Shown here one piece after another: positions 11,164-21,610 of a DNA stretch of 64,000 nucleotides. Position 1 is the stretch's first letter; each line of letters opens with the position of its first letter. Below the pieces are notes generated by a model. It made no database searches. It was not told where the DNA came from and saw nothing but the letters and a program-made list of their open reading frames with translations. Source of the stretch: Filosporella fistucella (Eukaryota > Ascomycota > Leotiomycetes > Helotiales); the NCBI GenBank assembly GCA_030077755.1, contig JAQJZZ010000010.1, positions 3,162,001 through 3,226,000 of the forward strand. The letters run 5' to 3'. The translations under genes were made by a program, and so were the position numbers.

Positions 11164-12467
11164 TTACCTTGCATAACTCCTTTTCAGTTTCAACTCGGTC
11201 CACTACCACAAATTATTAGCATGCCACTTCAAATCGTGCCACCATTACTCACCTCTCCACAGGACAGCGGCTCGAATTTCGCCATCTCTCCCTTTTCCAA
11301 GCATGTAGAAAGTACTGCACATTTCTCATTGAGATTGAATCCTGTCTTCATTCAGCACTTTCCACATATACATGGACATAATCATTTGTGAAAAAGGCAA
11401 GTATGATGTAACAACTCACCAAAAAATAACGGCATGCTAATTCGCTCTTCCCCACTCCTATTTATCTCAACCCTATGCACTGTGCTCTCCCACTTTCCAT
11501 TCGTCAGCCTGCTCAGAAAATCACCTATGTTTACCACCAAGGTATCTTTTATGGGTTTAGCTTCGATCCACTCATTATCCTTGTTCAAGACTAAGAGACC
11601 ACCGATATGATCTTGGTAAAGAATGGTAAAGCATTGTAGATCCGTATGTGAGCCAAGTCCATATTGTTGTGTGGCGGTAGAACTAGACGGGGTTGAAGAA
11701 GGTGGCGTGGAGGGATAGTAGTTCAATGCTATATCAGCGCATGGATACGTGACTAGACTGTCGAATTCATCTTTTTCCACTCCAAGCGCAAGGGCAAAGC
11801 ATTTTGTAAGAGTCCTCGCCAGGATCAGACATTCTTTCCAATATTCTAACACTGCTTGTTGGAACCCCTCCACATTCTGTGTTTTATCCCAAATCCTGTC
11901 ATCCGACCAAATATACGGCTGAACTTTATCTGGCAATGAAGATAGCGGTATAGGATGAGGCAACCGATCGTACATTGGGTCGTGAGATGGATTGTAGTGC
12001 CATCGAAATTGCTCTTTGACATCGATTCCTTCGGCGGCATTAGCCTTCGCGTTTCCTGGGGCAGTCCAACCATTGTGGTGATGAAACTTCCTTCTCTCCA
12101 CTTTCCACTTTTCTTTCGGATCCTGTCTGAAGAATCTAGTTGCGTTGATTAACTTTGTATACACAATTCAAAGAGGGAGTTATGCATACTGTAATGATTT
12201 TGCTCTTGCTTTTTCAATAATTGGAGCTGACACTCCATGATTCTTGATATAAAACACTCCTGAGATTGTAGCTGCCGATTTGATATTTGCCGCTATTAGG
12301 GAGAGTGCAGTGTCATTGTCGGGCTGTAAGCCTGCCAGATCTATCATAGGAATTTCGCCTGTTGTGCTTGGCCGAGGTGGTGTGGCTGAAATCTCTTTGA
12401 TCACATCTCCATAAGGCGAATTCAGGTTCAAAATGACCTTTTCATAATTTGTGGTAGTGGTACTCAT
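11164..12467 (-). CDS. 2-oxoglutarate/Fe(II) dioxygenase (isopenicillin N synthase-like)
   Basis: Four exons, 12467-12190, 12135-11420, 11341-11253 and 11202-11164, give 373 aa in frame. Introns are 54, 78 and 50 bp. The start is MSTTTTNYEKV; an in-frame Met 16 codons upstream is possible. The N-terminal DIOX_N region includes IPMIDLAGLQ and GVFYIKNHGV. The C-terminal catalytic fold has the iron ligands His256 and Asp258 (GSHTDLQ) and His313 (STVHRV), and the co-substrate pair Arg324/Ser326 (RISMP). The tail GFNLNEKCAVLSTC through KFEPLSCGE is recovered only by splicing and matches the family's usual end. These enzymes hydroxylate, desaturate or cyclise small metabolites; the substrate is not predictable. 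No biosynthetic core enzyme is nearby. Confidence 0.92.
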
Positions 12468-13073
12468 TTTTGAACTTTGGTATATATCAAGATCGGAGAC
12501 GTGATTACTAGCCAAGTATTCGGAACATATCCCAAGATTAGAACTATAATGTGAGCCTTATCAGCAAGAAGTAACCTAGAATGGAAGTACCATAGCTTTA
12601 CCGGTTCGGAAAGAGACCACGAGCCGGGGAAGGAGTAGTGTTGAGTAAGATCAAAGATGGGATGAAGTGGAGCTGGTGGAGACTCGAATCGCACCACCAA
12701 ACTTCCATGCCGATATACAGTAGTATCCGATAAGAAACGAAGAATGAAATGATGAAGACATAATTGTGTCAGAAAGTGTTGAATTCCTCATGAGAATCAT
12801 TTCTTAGAGAAAGAACAGTTTCGGGTTTTCTAAAGCTGGGTTCGCGGAGATATAACCAACCAAAATTATGTAGACCCTAGGAAACATGGAGGTTTCATCA
12901 ACAGTTTCCCAATCGAAACTGGCTAAAAATTTCAATTGACACGCATAATTGAGCATGTATCTAGTAGAATTCAATATCACCTTTCGATCCTAGACTAAAT
13001 CCAAAACTCCCAATCTCCCCAACCCATCTCCCTTCCCTCAAATATTCTCACCACATCCACTTGCCTGTACCAC
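12468..13073. other. intergenic, no gene seen
   Basis: 5' flank of the dioxygenase gene and 3' flank of the small secreted protein gene; AT-rich, nothing else supported. Confidence 0.5.
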
Positions 13074-13621
13074 TCAAAGTTGTTTCACATCATTCGGTCC
13101 ATTCGTAGGATAAGTCACCACGCTCGCTGGTAACCCAACGTTAGGTTTCGGGTATCCAAACCAAGCAGCTGTATTACTAGTCGTATTCACAACCGTCATA
13201 ACGCTGAAATCACCTGTGACGGGAGTGGGATCATAACCCCATGAGATGCGGAAAGATGGGGTCTATTGGATATCCATCAGCTCTCTTCAATTGAAAGGTT
13301 TGGATGGGATCCAGGCTAAGAAGTTGGTAGTAGGGAAAGAAAGTGTAATGCACGGATGGAGATGAGAACATATACGGGTACCTCAGAACAAGCAACACCA
13401 TACCACGAATGCGTAATCGGATTTGCATCCGTGTCAACTGTCGTACATGGACTTACTCCAGCTGGAGTAGTGATGTTGAAATTGTATGTACAGGATGTAA
13501 GAGCTTGACAATTACGGGTGAAGCCAGAGATGGTCCAGCTGCCGAAGGTACGGGAGAGGAGGGTCAGAGGGCTGGAGAGGGCGGTGATAATGAAGACCGG
13601 GAGGATGTTGAGGAATTTCAT
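13074..13621 (-). CDS. small secreted cysteine-containing protein (candidate effector)
   Basis: Two exons, 13621-13382 and 13262-13074, joined across a 119-bp intron give 142 aa. The start MKFLNILPVFIITALSSP opens a signal peptide (about residues 1-17, cleavage uncertain). The mature part has SWTISGFTRNCQALTSCTYN and four cysteines (38, 44, 59, 78), probably two disulphides. The tail contains FRISWGYDPTPVTGDFSV and a Tyr/Pro-rich segment. The SW-x-ISGFTR...C...CTYNF pattern recalls the small beta-barrel secreted proteins that include Hrip1/HIP1-type elicitors, but this is from memory and weak. It is probably apoplastic. Alternative: an orphan secreted protein with no plant role. Confidence 0.72.
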
Positions 13622-15413
13622 TTTACTATTGTGAGAGAGGAATTGTACGGTGAAGATTTTTGTTTTGGAAGATTGGGGCGTGTTTTGTTGGTATTGTGAT
13701 CTAGTGTTTGATTCTCGAATTGAAGGTTGAGGAGAGAGAAGGATAAGGAATTTATATTCCCTTCCCATTCTCCTTTCCCTTCCACTTACTTGCATTCACC
13801 TCCTTCATTTCCCTCATACTCCCACCAGAACCCCACTCCATCACCTATCACCTCCCATAACGCCCATCTGACCGGCTCACCTGCCAGGTCCCGCCCGTTA
13901 CACTATCTTACCGGCTTTTCACGTACACGAAGACTCGCCACTTTGATCGATACACAAATTAACCATCCTTTCCCAGAACTAAGGATGCTTTCCTTGCTAG
14001 AAAATTCTCATGTATCTCGTGAGTGTTTTGCGGTACGGAGAGGAAGAAGGGGAATACAAGGTTGTGTAGCTAAAGGGTAGGCTATCCTAGGTTCTGATGG
14101 GAGAGATCCAAGTTATTGCGGGAAGGGGAAGGAACGGAGAAGGGTAGAGACTTTTAAGATAGGAGGAGCGTTATGATTTATAATTCTGGAATGTTGGTTT
14201 TGGACGAAGTTTAGTTCGTAGAATAGCACATCCCGACAATCACTTCATCCTCCATTCCCTAAATCTCAAAACAAAAATTAAAACCCGAAATGCGGAGGCG
14301 TAAGTGGCGCCCATCCGACACATCATCATTCTCTTTCCCATGTCACCTCTTTTGCAACGTATGCAGGTACACCCTCCCCTATCACCAGCAAATACGAAAT
14401 CCCTCCCACAAATCTACAAACTATATCACTCTGTGATACGTAACACAACATAAGCACGTAAAAAACATCAAATGTACCCCGCCGTTTAACTTCAGGCTTA
14501 TTATTAATAGCCAGTAGTAGGATAGAATTATACATGCATGTACTTGTACTTGTACAGGTACAGATACAAGGAGTATAATCAAGATATAAGAGTGTAGGGA
14601 GGAGCGAGAGAGAATTTGAATTCTATGAATAGATGTATGATTTTGGGAGAAGAGGATGAAGTAGATTGGGAAGGGAGTAAAGGAGGATGGTGATTATATA
14701 AATGTGTGAAGAGGAGGTGGAGTTTTGAGAGTATTTGAAAGATCATGTGATACTTCAAGGATCATGAGATAAGTTCGGAAGTATAAGGAAATTATGAAGA
14801 AGCAAGATTAACTGCAAGTCTGTTTGACCAGCATGTACTACCGTGGCCTTGGTTCTATGGACTTCTGGTTCTATCTTCACAAACACGGTTGTCCCACTCG
14901 TCTGCATGATCTTAGTGTGCAGCGTCTTGCTTCAGAGGTCGTTCCGAGCTTGGGCTGATTCAGTTTCATCTTTTCTCGTATATCCTGGTCGAATAAAATA
15001 TCCACAGGAAATTATAGACTCTGAAGCTACTCCTGGCGGTCTCTCCGGTCGTGCCGTGGGCAGTGCGGCCATGTTCTAAAGCCTAAATCGAAAAAGTAGA
15101 ATAATATGGCTATAAATCAAAGTATGAAAGTAGGAGATATGCAGACCTTGAAACTCCAAATCGGATTGGAAAATCATCACTCTTAAAAGTGATCCCATAA
15201 TGATCATAAACCTGAAGTCCCGCCCATCAAAGCGTACAGAACCAAAGGAAAAACATCATCAGTTCACAATCACTCATCAAAAACACATTCAATCTTATCA
15301 TATCATTCAATTATCATTCATTCGTTTATCTCCGTCTAAGCAAAGCAAAGCAAACGCCGGCCAGGGGTATCATCCGTCATCAAAATGCCATCCCAAACGC
15401 CTGCCAAATGACT
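13622..15413. other. intergenic, no gene seen
   Basis: Between the secreted protein gene and the 3' end of SCAP. Contains a short tandem run of TGTACT/GTACAG units at about 14535-14562 and an AAGCAAAGCAAAGC run near 15340. ORFs here are low-complexity. Confidence 0.5.
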
Positions 15414-18400
15414 CTATTTGGTCTTCTTATGCGCACCCTTCTTCCGACGAGTTGCAGACGCAGTAACCATCCCAACAAAAGCCTCATCATCCATACCTCC
15501 CTCAGCGGCCTCGAAACGATCATTTCCAATCGTGATGATCTTGACGATGTTGCCGATGGGGACAACGATGCTCTGCTTGCTCATCTTCTGTATAGGACCG
15601 ACGGTGGGGAACAAGAGATCACTGCGCTCGTATTCGCCGTAGAGGGGCATAGCGAATGTCTCTCCACGAGATGAGAGGGCCCAGACTTCGAAGAGACTCT
15701 CGTCCGACTCGACAACCTTGGGTGATTGTGCAGCGGAACCACGTCGACGGACACCAGTGTTGGCTTTTGGGACTGGCTTGGTCTCTGTGATGCGCTTCCG
15801 AATACCGACAAGGTATCCGGCGTGCAACGCCTCCCACTGTCCGGGGTTCTCCACCTCGAATCTGTTCTCCACCGTCTCCCTCCAGAGACAGCAGGTCTTG
15901 CTGCCTGGAGTGTACGGATCGCGGAAACAGATTGTATCACCCTCACGTCTTGGCAGATACGAATGGAGAATGACCTTTCCAGTCTCTGCGGTAGTGTATG
16001 CAAGTGCGAGACTGGACAATCCAACCGATCCACATTGAGGACGACGACGGGTGGAATGGAAGCAGCGGAGAGATTCTGCCTTCATCGCCTGGGTGTTGAA
16101 GGTGTGCGTAACATTGTGGGTTTGGACATCAACGAGGTCAACCGTATGAGATCGGACAGCCAGGAAGGAGCTCAGCGCAGGAAGTGGCAGAATGGACAAG
16201 ATCTCCTTGTCGTCCAAGGAATATGGAATCTCCAGACCGTCCGAAATCCACTCAGTACCAATCTGTGAAGCAATGTGAACACAGCCTTTCTTCGAAGAGG
16301 TGATGATCCGGGCTGGAGGATTGGGTGAACTAGCGTTGGGCTTCTCGAGATGTTGACGTACACAAACGAGAGGACTGCGGCAGATTTGCAATTGCTTGAT
16401 CTCATTGGCCTCGACTTTAAGCTCTGACATAACACCATTGTGTCGGACAATGATGATTGGGTCAATGAATTCCGAGTCATCGCGGCCAAAGCAAAATGCA
16501 ACTGGTTTGCGTCCTTTGACCTCAACTTCCATGGTTGGTCCCCATCTTCGTTCAGGAATGTTCCAAAGATAAACACAATTCTTGCCAGACAAGATTGCGA
16601 GCCAGTTAGCATCTTGATCTATAGCAACGGCAACGACTGGAAATGGGTCGATGTTCAGAGTTTCGGGATCTTGAACAATGTAGCTCATGATGCCGCCATG
16701 GCCAACATCCCATATTCGGATCCATCTATCCAAACCCACAGTTGCTATCACCCCTAGTTTTTCTGCAGCAAGTAGCATGATATCCAAAGAATGTCCTCCC
16801 TTCAGTGTTCTCACGGAAAGAAGCGGCTCTTCCTTTGGTTCCTCAACCTCGATGTACTCATCCCACAGCAGGTAGTTCATAAATAGGGAAACGGCAGCGA
16901 CGATAACCACAACGAAAATGAAATGATTTCCAAGGCGATGCTTCACGAAATCGTAGGCAGCAGGAAGGAGAGGGCGAACTCCCATTTGATTTGGGGTCCT
17001 ATCCGCACCATCGAGTACAAATATCAATGGATCGTACACCCGTGCGATGTAACTGGTTGCTTTTGGCTTGATCACCTGAATAACCTCGTGGGCTGTTTCA
17101 TGATCTTGCATCCGAAGCCACGCAGTTGGCGTTCGAGCCTGGTGAATGTCAACTGACAGCAAAGCTGCAGCACTTGGCTTGGCAGGTTGAGACTGTAATC
17201 TCAACATTTGGTACAATCTGGCCATTGTCTGCATGTAAGTTTCGTCTGCAAAGAAATGCCACTGAGCCATGAGGATGAAGCCAATCATTACAATCGTACC
17301 GGCAATCCGTGTTACAAAGGGAGCATCTCCATTCTGCAGAGCATCCATCCAGGTTTGTCGTTTCATGTTTCCTGGAACCAAATCCTGTCCTCCTTTCCCA
17401 GACATACTAAAGAGTGTATCATGGAGTTCCATTCGACGAACATCTACACTGAAAACAGCAGTGAAGAACGTGAATGTGAAGAAGCAATCGATGAAAATGG
17501 CAATAGCGGAAAATGCGCACAAAGCTTGAATAGGCGGCGAAACGACTTTTGCTAAGCCCCAGAGAATGGCAAGATTTTGAAAGACTCCAGCCAAGGCTAT
17601 ATGTCCGGTCAAGCCGAGAGCTTCTCCAATCCTGATTCTAGTTGGGCTCTGGCTTGGAGTTTCGATCAGTGCTTTCACGAATCTGATATTGTTTTCTATG
17701 CCTGCCATGAAGAAGACAAGCGGATACCACCATCCAGGTATCTGGGAAAGGTCGACTTTGAAGACCGCACAAATGGTAAAGCTCGACATGACTGACATGG
17801 CAGCTTGCGCAAATAGAGTGATCATAAGACCTATTCGAGACTTGACAGCTTCGAGTCTGGGGGCCCAAAGTAGAGTCCAGGAGAACCAGACCGCGTAGAA
17901 GAGATACGCGAAACAGAGTAAGATGTCATCGGATAACGAAAGGGGTTGAAATCGGAATTCATAAAGAGTCTTGGAAAGCGAATTAACGTCAGATGGAAAG
18001 AGACGCCATTTCCCAGAATTTGTTAAAGCGAGTTCTTCGGCCTTGCGTTCCCAATGTCTGCCTACTGGCGAATCGAGCATATGAACCAAGGTAATAACCA
18101 ACGCATCGGCTGCCACCAATTTCTGATCTTCGAAGCGCTTGCCACTAAACACAATTGAATGGCGTAAGGTGACGTTGACCGAGGTGGATCGAGTAGAGCC
18201 TTGGTTGACAGTGGTGATGATATCTTGATCCTCGAGAATTGCGTCTTCAGAGCAGTTCCAGTATTGAAGAGGCGAGTGGAAGAACCAGGACGAGTTGCTG
18301 AGGCCGTTGATTGCATGGAAAGTGTCTCTCATATCCGTAGTCAGTGGTGCCAGAGGATGGTCCAAGTTCACGGAATTGTTGGGTCTTCGAGGGTTGAAAT

Positions 18401-21400
18401 TGATGGTAGGTCCGAGAAGAGTATCCTGGATCTCCAAAGCGGTTTGCAGAACATCCTTATCTAGAGCCTTCATGTAGCTTCCTGGGTCCAGTTAGTGAGG
18501 ATTCGATGATACACTGAACAAAACACGCTCAACAACGGCTCCGAGGACCCACAAATTACAGACACTAATCTGAAAAATGGGAATAAGAAAAGAAGTAGAT
18601 AAACAGAGCAAGCGAGCTTTCGAAACAAGATGCCCGAGAAGTGTTGGCTGACTAAAGACTTGCGCTCTCGAGTAAAAGGGATCTGGCATATTCTAATCAT
18701 TGCCACATTTCGATAGAGTGCTGACATATTTTGCTCGGAATTGAATGATGGGAAGCAGCAAGATGATTGACCCTAAGAAGGAGGGTCGTTCTTGCTATGT
18801 TCTTGCTATGAGTAGCTAGTGTGTAGCTGGTCTGGAAGCTGGCTCGAATTCATTGTCTTTGAACAAGTAGCGGTGGTAGATTGTCTTGTCTCCAAACAAC
18901 TGTCGATGATGTTGCGATTCAGCTTTAGGATCTAAAGCTCGGCGAACGGGCAATCGAAGATAAATCGCTCGCACTGAGACTCTAGAGTGAGCCTTTGTCT
19001 GGGAGTGCAAGATTGTGGTCCATGCAGACCTCCTATGCATCGCTCTTTCCATTCCATGACATGGTTTTTTATTTCAGACCAGACTAAACTTTCGGTAACT
19101 TGATGTGTTTTGCTCCCATCATGTGTTGCTACATCAAAGTGAAACACCGACGATGGTGGTGACGATCATGCCAAGAACTGTATGGTGTAGCCTTAATTTC
19201 AAATACAGCTGTAAAGTGACTGGAGCAAATCATTTGCACCACACCGAATAGCTGCTAGCACACCGAACCCAGGTAGCGGGTACTTCTCAAATTCGTGGTG
19301 CTATAGATTCTCCTGTCGCGTTATGAAGCCTGCGAAAGTCTAGAGAGGGCAGAGCGAATAGTCTATATCCCGCCAAGTAGCTTGCATCACGCCAAACATA
19401 CGTAGTGAAATGCTGGTCCCACGGTAGAGCCCAATAGCAGGTGCCCTTAGCCACAATATGTCGTGATATGCTTCCCGGAGTAGTACGTAGATACCAAATG
19501 TCCAAAGTGAGCAGAGCGAGCGGTCTGTATCCCACTGCGTAGCCTGCACTACGCGGGGTACTTCAGATCACGCCGAACGGGGACCAACAAGCCGAATACC
19601 AATGATAAGCACGTTTGAGACTCGATATGTCGTAGTATGGTTCCTGCCACTTAACGTGGATACCGAAAGCCCAAAGGAAGTAGAGCGAGTGGGCTATAAC
19701 CCACCGCGTAGGCTGACTGCGCCCAATAGCCTACACCACGTGGGGTAACTCAGATCACACCGAATGGGCATTCGCACATTTGGCGACAATGGTAAGTGCT
19801 ATCCAGCTTTGATATGTCGTAGGGTATCTCACGGCGTTGTACATAGCCTTTCGAAAGTCCATAGGAAGTGAGGCGAGTAGCTTATAGCGTGCCGAGCGAA
19901 CTGGACCACACCGAATAGCTGGCATCATGCGTAGCAGCTCAAGTCACGCCGAGTGGGCTTCAGTATACCGAACACCAATGACAGGGACTTTGTGACCTTG
20001 ATATGTCGTGTATCTCACACAGCTTGGTATAGCTTTCGAAAGTCCATAGTGAACAGAGCGAGGAGCTCACGGTGTCCCGCGCAAGCTGAATCACGCCGAA
20101 TATGTTGGGACTGTATTTGCTTTCAAAAAACACCCCAAATCGTGCTGCATCCCATTTGGTGTCTTTGTTCTCATGGTATTTTGACGAAATACACGCTTTG
20201 ACTTGCCGTTATAAGCAGAATGAATGGGCGCTCTTATGTGCATGCTCGCTATTCTTGGATATTTTTGCGGTGTCTTTTCCACAGCTATGAAGCTTTGAAG
20301 GTCCAGGATGGGTAGAAAGAGCTGCCTGCAGACACCGCACGACTCCTAATCCACTAAGCATTCTGCAGCCTGCCAAATGTTTTGGCATTTGTAGAAAAAA
20401 ATTCGTATAGGTGATCGCGTCGCCTGCTTTATCTCCTGCTGCCATGAAATTATATCCAACCATGTCGGCGCTTCATGTTTCTGAAGCAGATATTGAGGAA
20501 CGTTGCTGAATTGGCCCAGAATTATTTTGACGAGCTGTATTATCGGCGAGGTAGAATAGAATCTGGACCACAGAGAATCCAAACATTTTCAACCTCTCTC
20601 AAACCCTTCCTCACAATGAACCCCAGTAAGGGTGCGGTCTTGGTCCGCCGCTGTGGTGATGTATTTTTTGCCACTATGTATAGGTCGAAAAGTCCTGGTG
20701 GAGTAGAGCGGACACCTCGCACACACCGAATATGATTGTCTTGGATGTTCGAATCCCGCAGATGTCGCCGCTGGTTTGTGCTCGCATGTCCATTGCCAGA
20801 TTGAGCACCTCGCACCGCAAGCCTCACGCCCCTCTGCATTGCTGACGCATCCCAACCCCACGACAATAATCGAATAGTCGTGCATCGCTCCTTTTTCGAG
20901 ATCGATTCATGGGACAAAATTCGTGTAGCGTCAGACCCATACTAGCAGCCCATCCCCGCCAAGAATTTGCCCAGCGTCCATCCCATGTGCAGACCCATGA
21001 TCAGACCGACATTCTCACACTGTTTTGCATCTGTAGAAGAATTGAATGCACACCCAAAAATCGTATCCCATTTCCATCCAGTGTGGCCACCAGTGGTGAG
21101 ATTGAAACCCGTGTCGTACCACTTCGCATCATCACAAAGATTGTCCTCCTTCCACTCCCATGCATCTTCCCAACCCCAAGTTGCAGAGCAAAGAACGCGA
21201 ACTTGTGAAAAAAAAAAAAGAACAAAGAATAACATAGGAAAAATTAAAACATACCATGTACCCAGACAGACCGCATAACGACATCCGGACGTGTCATCTG
21301 TGAACCCTCAAAAGGCTGCGCAGAAGTCCAAACATGATGCGGCAGATTCGAAGCGCCATTGGTGCAGTTGTTGGTATAGAGGAAGGGGAATGGGTAGATC

Positions 21401-21610
21401 AAACCCGCAGCGATAGCTACAGAAATGAGGAGGGTGATAACAGGGTGACGAGTAGCATGGATGCCATATCGAGTGAGAAGATTGCGCAACGGATGCTTGG
21501 GATCAAGGACCGGTGCATTAACAGTACTATGAAGACATCAGATGTGGTATCGAACGTGTAGAGTGCGGTGGTACGTACCCTCGAAATGGATACAGTAGGT
21601 ACCAAATCAT
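15414..21610 (-). CDS. scp1: SREBP cleavage-activating protein, SCAP
   Basis: Three exons, 21610-21579, 21526-21255 and 18481-15414, give 1123 aa in frame. Exon 1 encodes MIWYLLYPFRG; exon 2 carries a membrane helix (RHPVITLLISVAIAAGLIYP) and SNLPHHVWTSAQPFEG, as in fungal SCAP; exon 3 resumes at SYMKALDKDVLQ, exactly where orthologues continue. The sterol-sensing domain spans about residues 285-450 (PGWWYPLVFFMAGIENNIRF). More membrane spans follow, then a C-terminal WD-repeat region (RWIRIWDV, CVYLWNIPERRW) that binds SREBP. It escorts SREBP from ER to Golgi and so controls sterol synthesis and hypoxia adaptation. Intron 1 is 52 bp. Intron 2 is 2773 bp (21254-18482), about 50 times the local norm, yet has a GTATGT donor and a CACTAAC..CCCAG acceptor. 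The gene symbol follows the yeast orthologue name. Confidence 0.93.
19240..20110. repeat. degenerate tandem repeat (about 170-190 bp unit) inside the SCAP intron
   Basis: The marker ATATGTCGT recurs at 19456, 19625, 19812 and 20001, spaced 169, 187 and 189 bp. Each unit also carries a form of CGAAAGTCCA followed by AGAGCGAG (or GAGGCGAG), then CGCGTAG or a variant and CACACCGAATAG or CACGCCGA. A 17-mer CTTTCGAAAGTCCATAG occurs twice, about 185 bp apart (near 19849 and 20034). About five units are visible; weaker fragments extend to about 20730 (GTCGAAAAGTCCTGG..AGAGCGG). No match to a known element could be tested. Confidence 0.75.
20942..21235 (-). CDS. Trp/Cys-rich small ORF nested in the SCAP intron (uncertain)
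   Basis: 97-codon ORF lying wholly inside SCAP intron 2, same strand. The first 18 residues are hydrophobic but come largely from a poly-T stretch, so the start may be an artefact; that stretch also resembles a polypyrimidine tract before the acceptor-like CACAAG, so an upstream exon is possible. The rest has a protein-like composition: WGWEDAWEWKEDNLCDDAKW, glycines, an NLT glycosylation motif and five cysteines including the last residue. This would fit a small secreted protein. I do not recognise a family. It may instead be a remnant brought in with the insertion that enlarged the intron, or chance. Confidence 0.3.
   Translation of the reverse strand: MLFFVLFFFSQVRVLCSATWGWEDAWEWKEDNLCDDAKWYDTGFNLTTGGHTGWKWDTIFGCAFNSSTDAKQCENVGLIMGLHMGWTLGKFLAGMGC

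Noticed and set aside
20540..20917. 125-codon ORF (-) in the SCAP intron
   Set aside because: Basic, mixed composition typical of chance; overlaps repeat-derived sequence and other frames.
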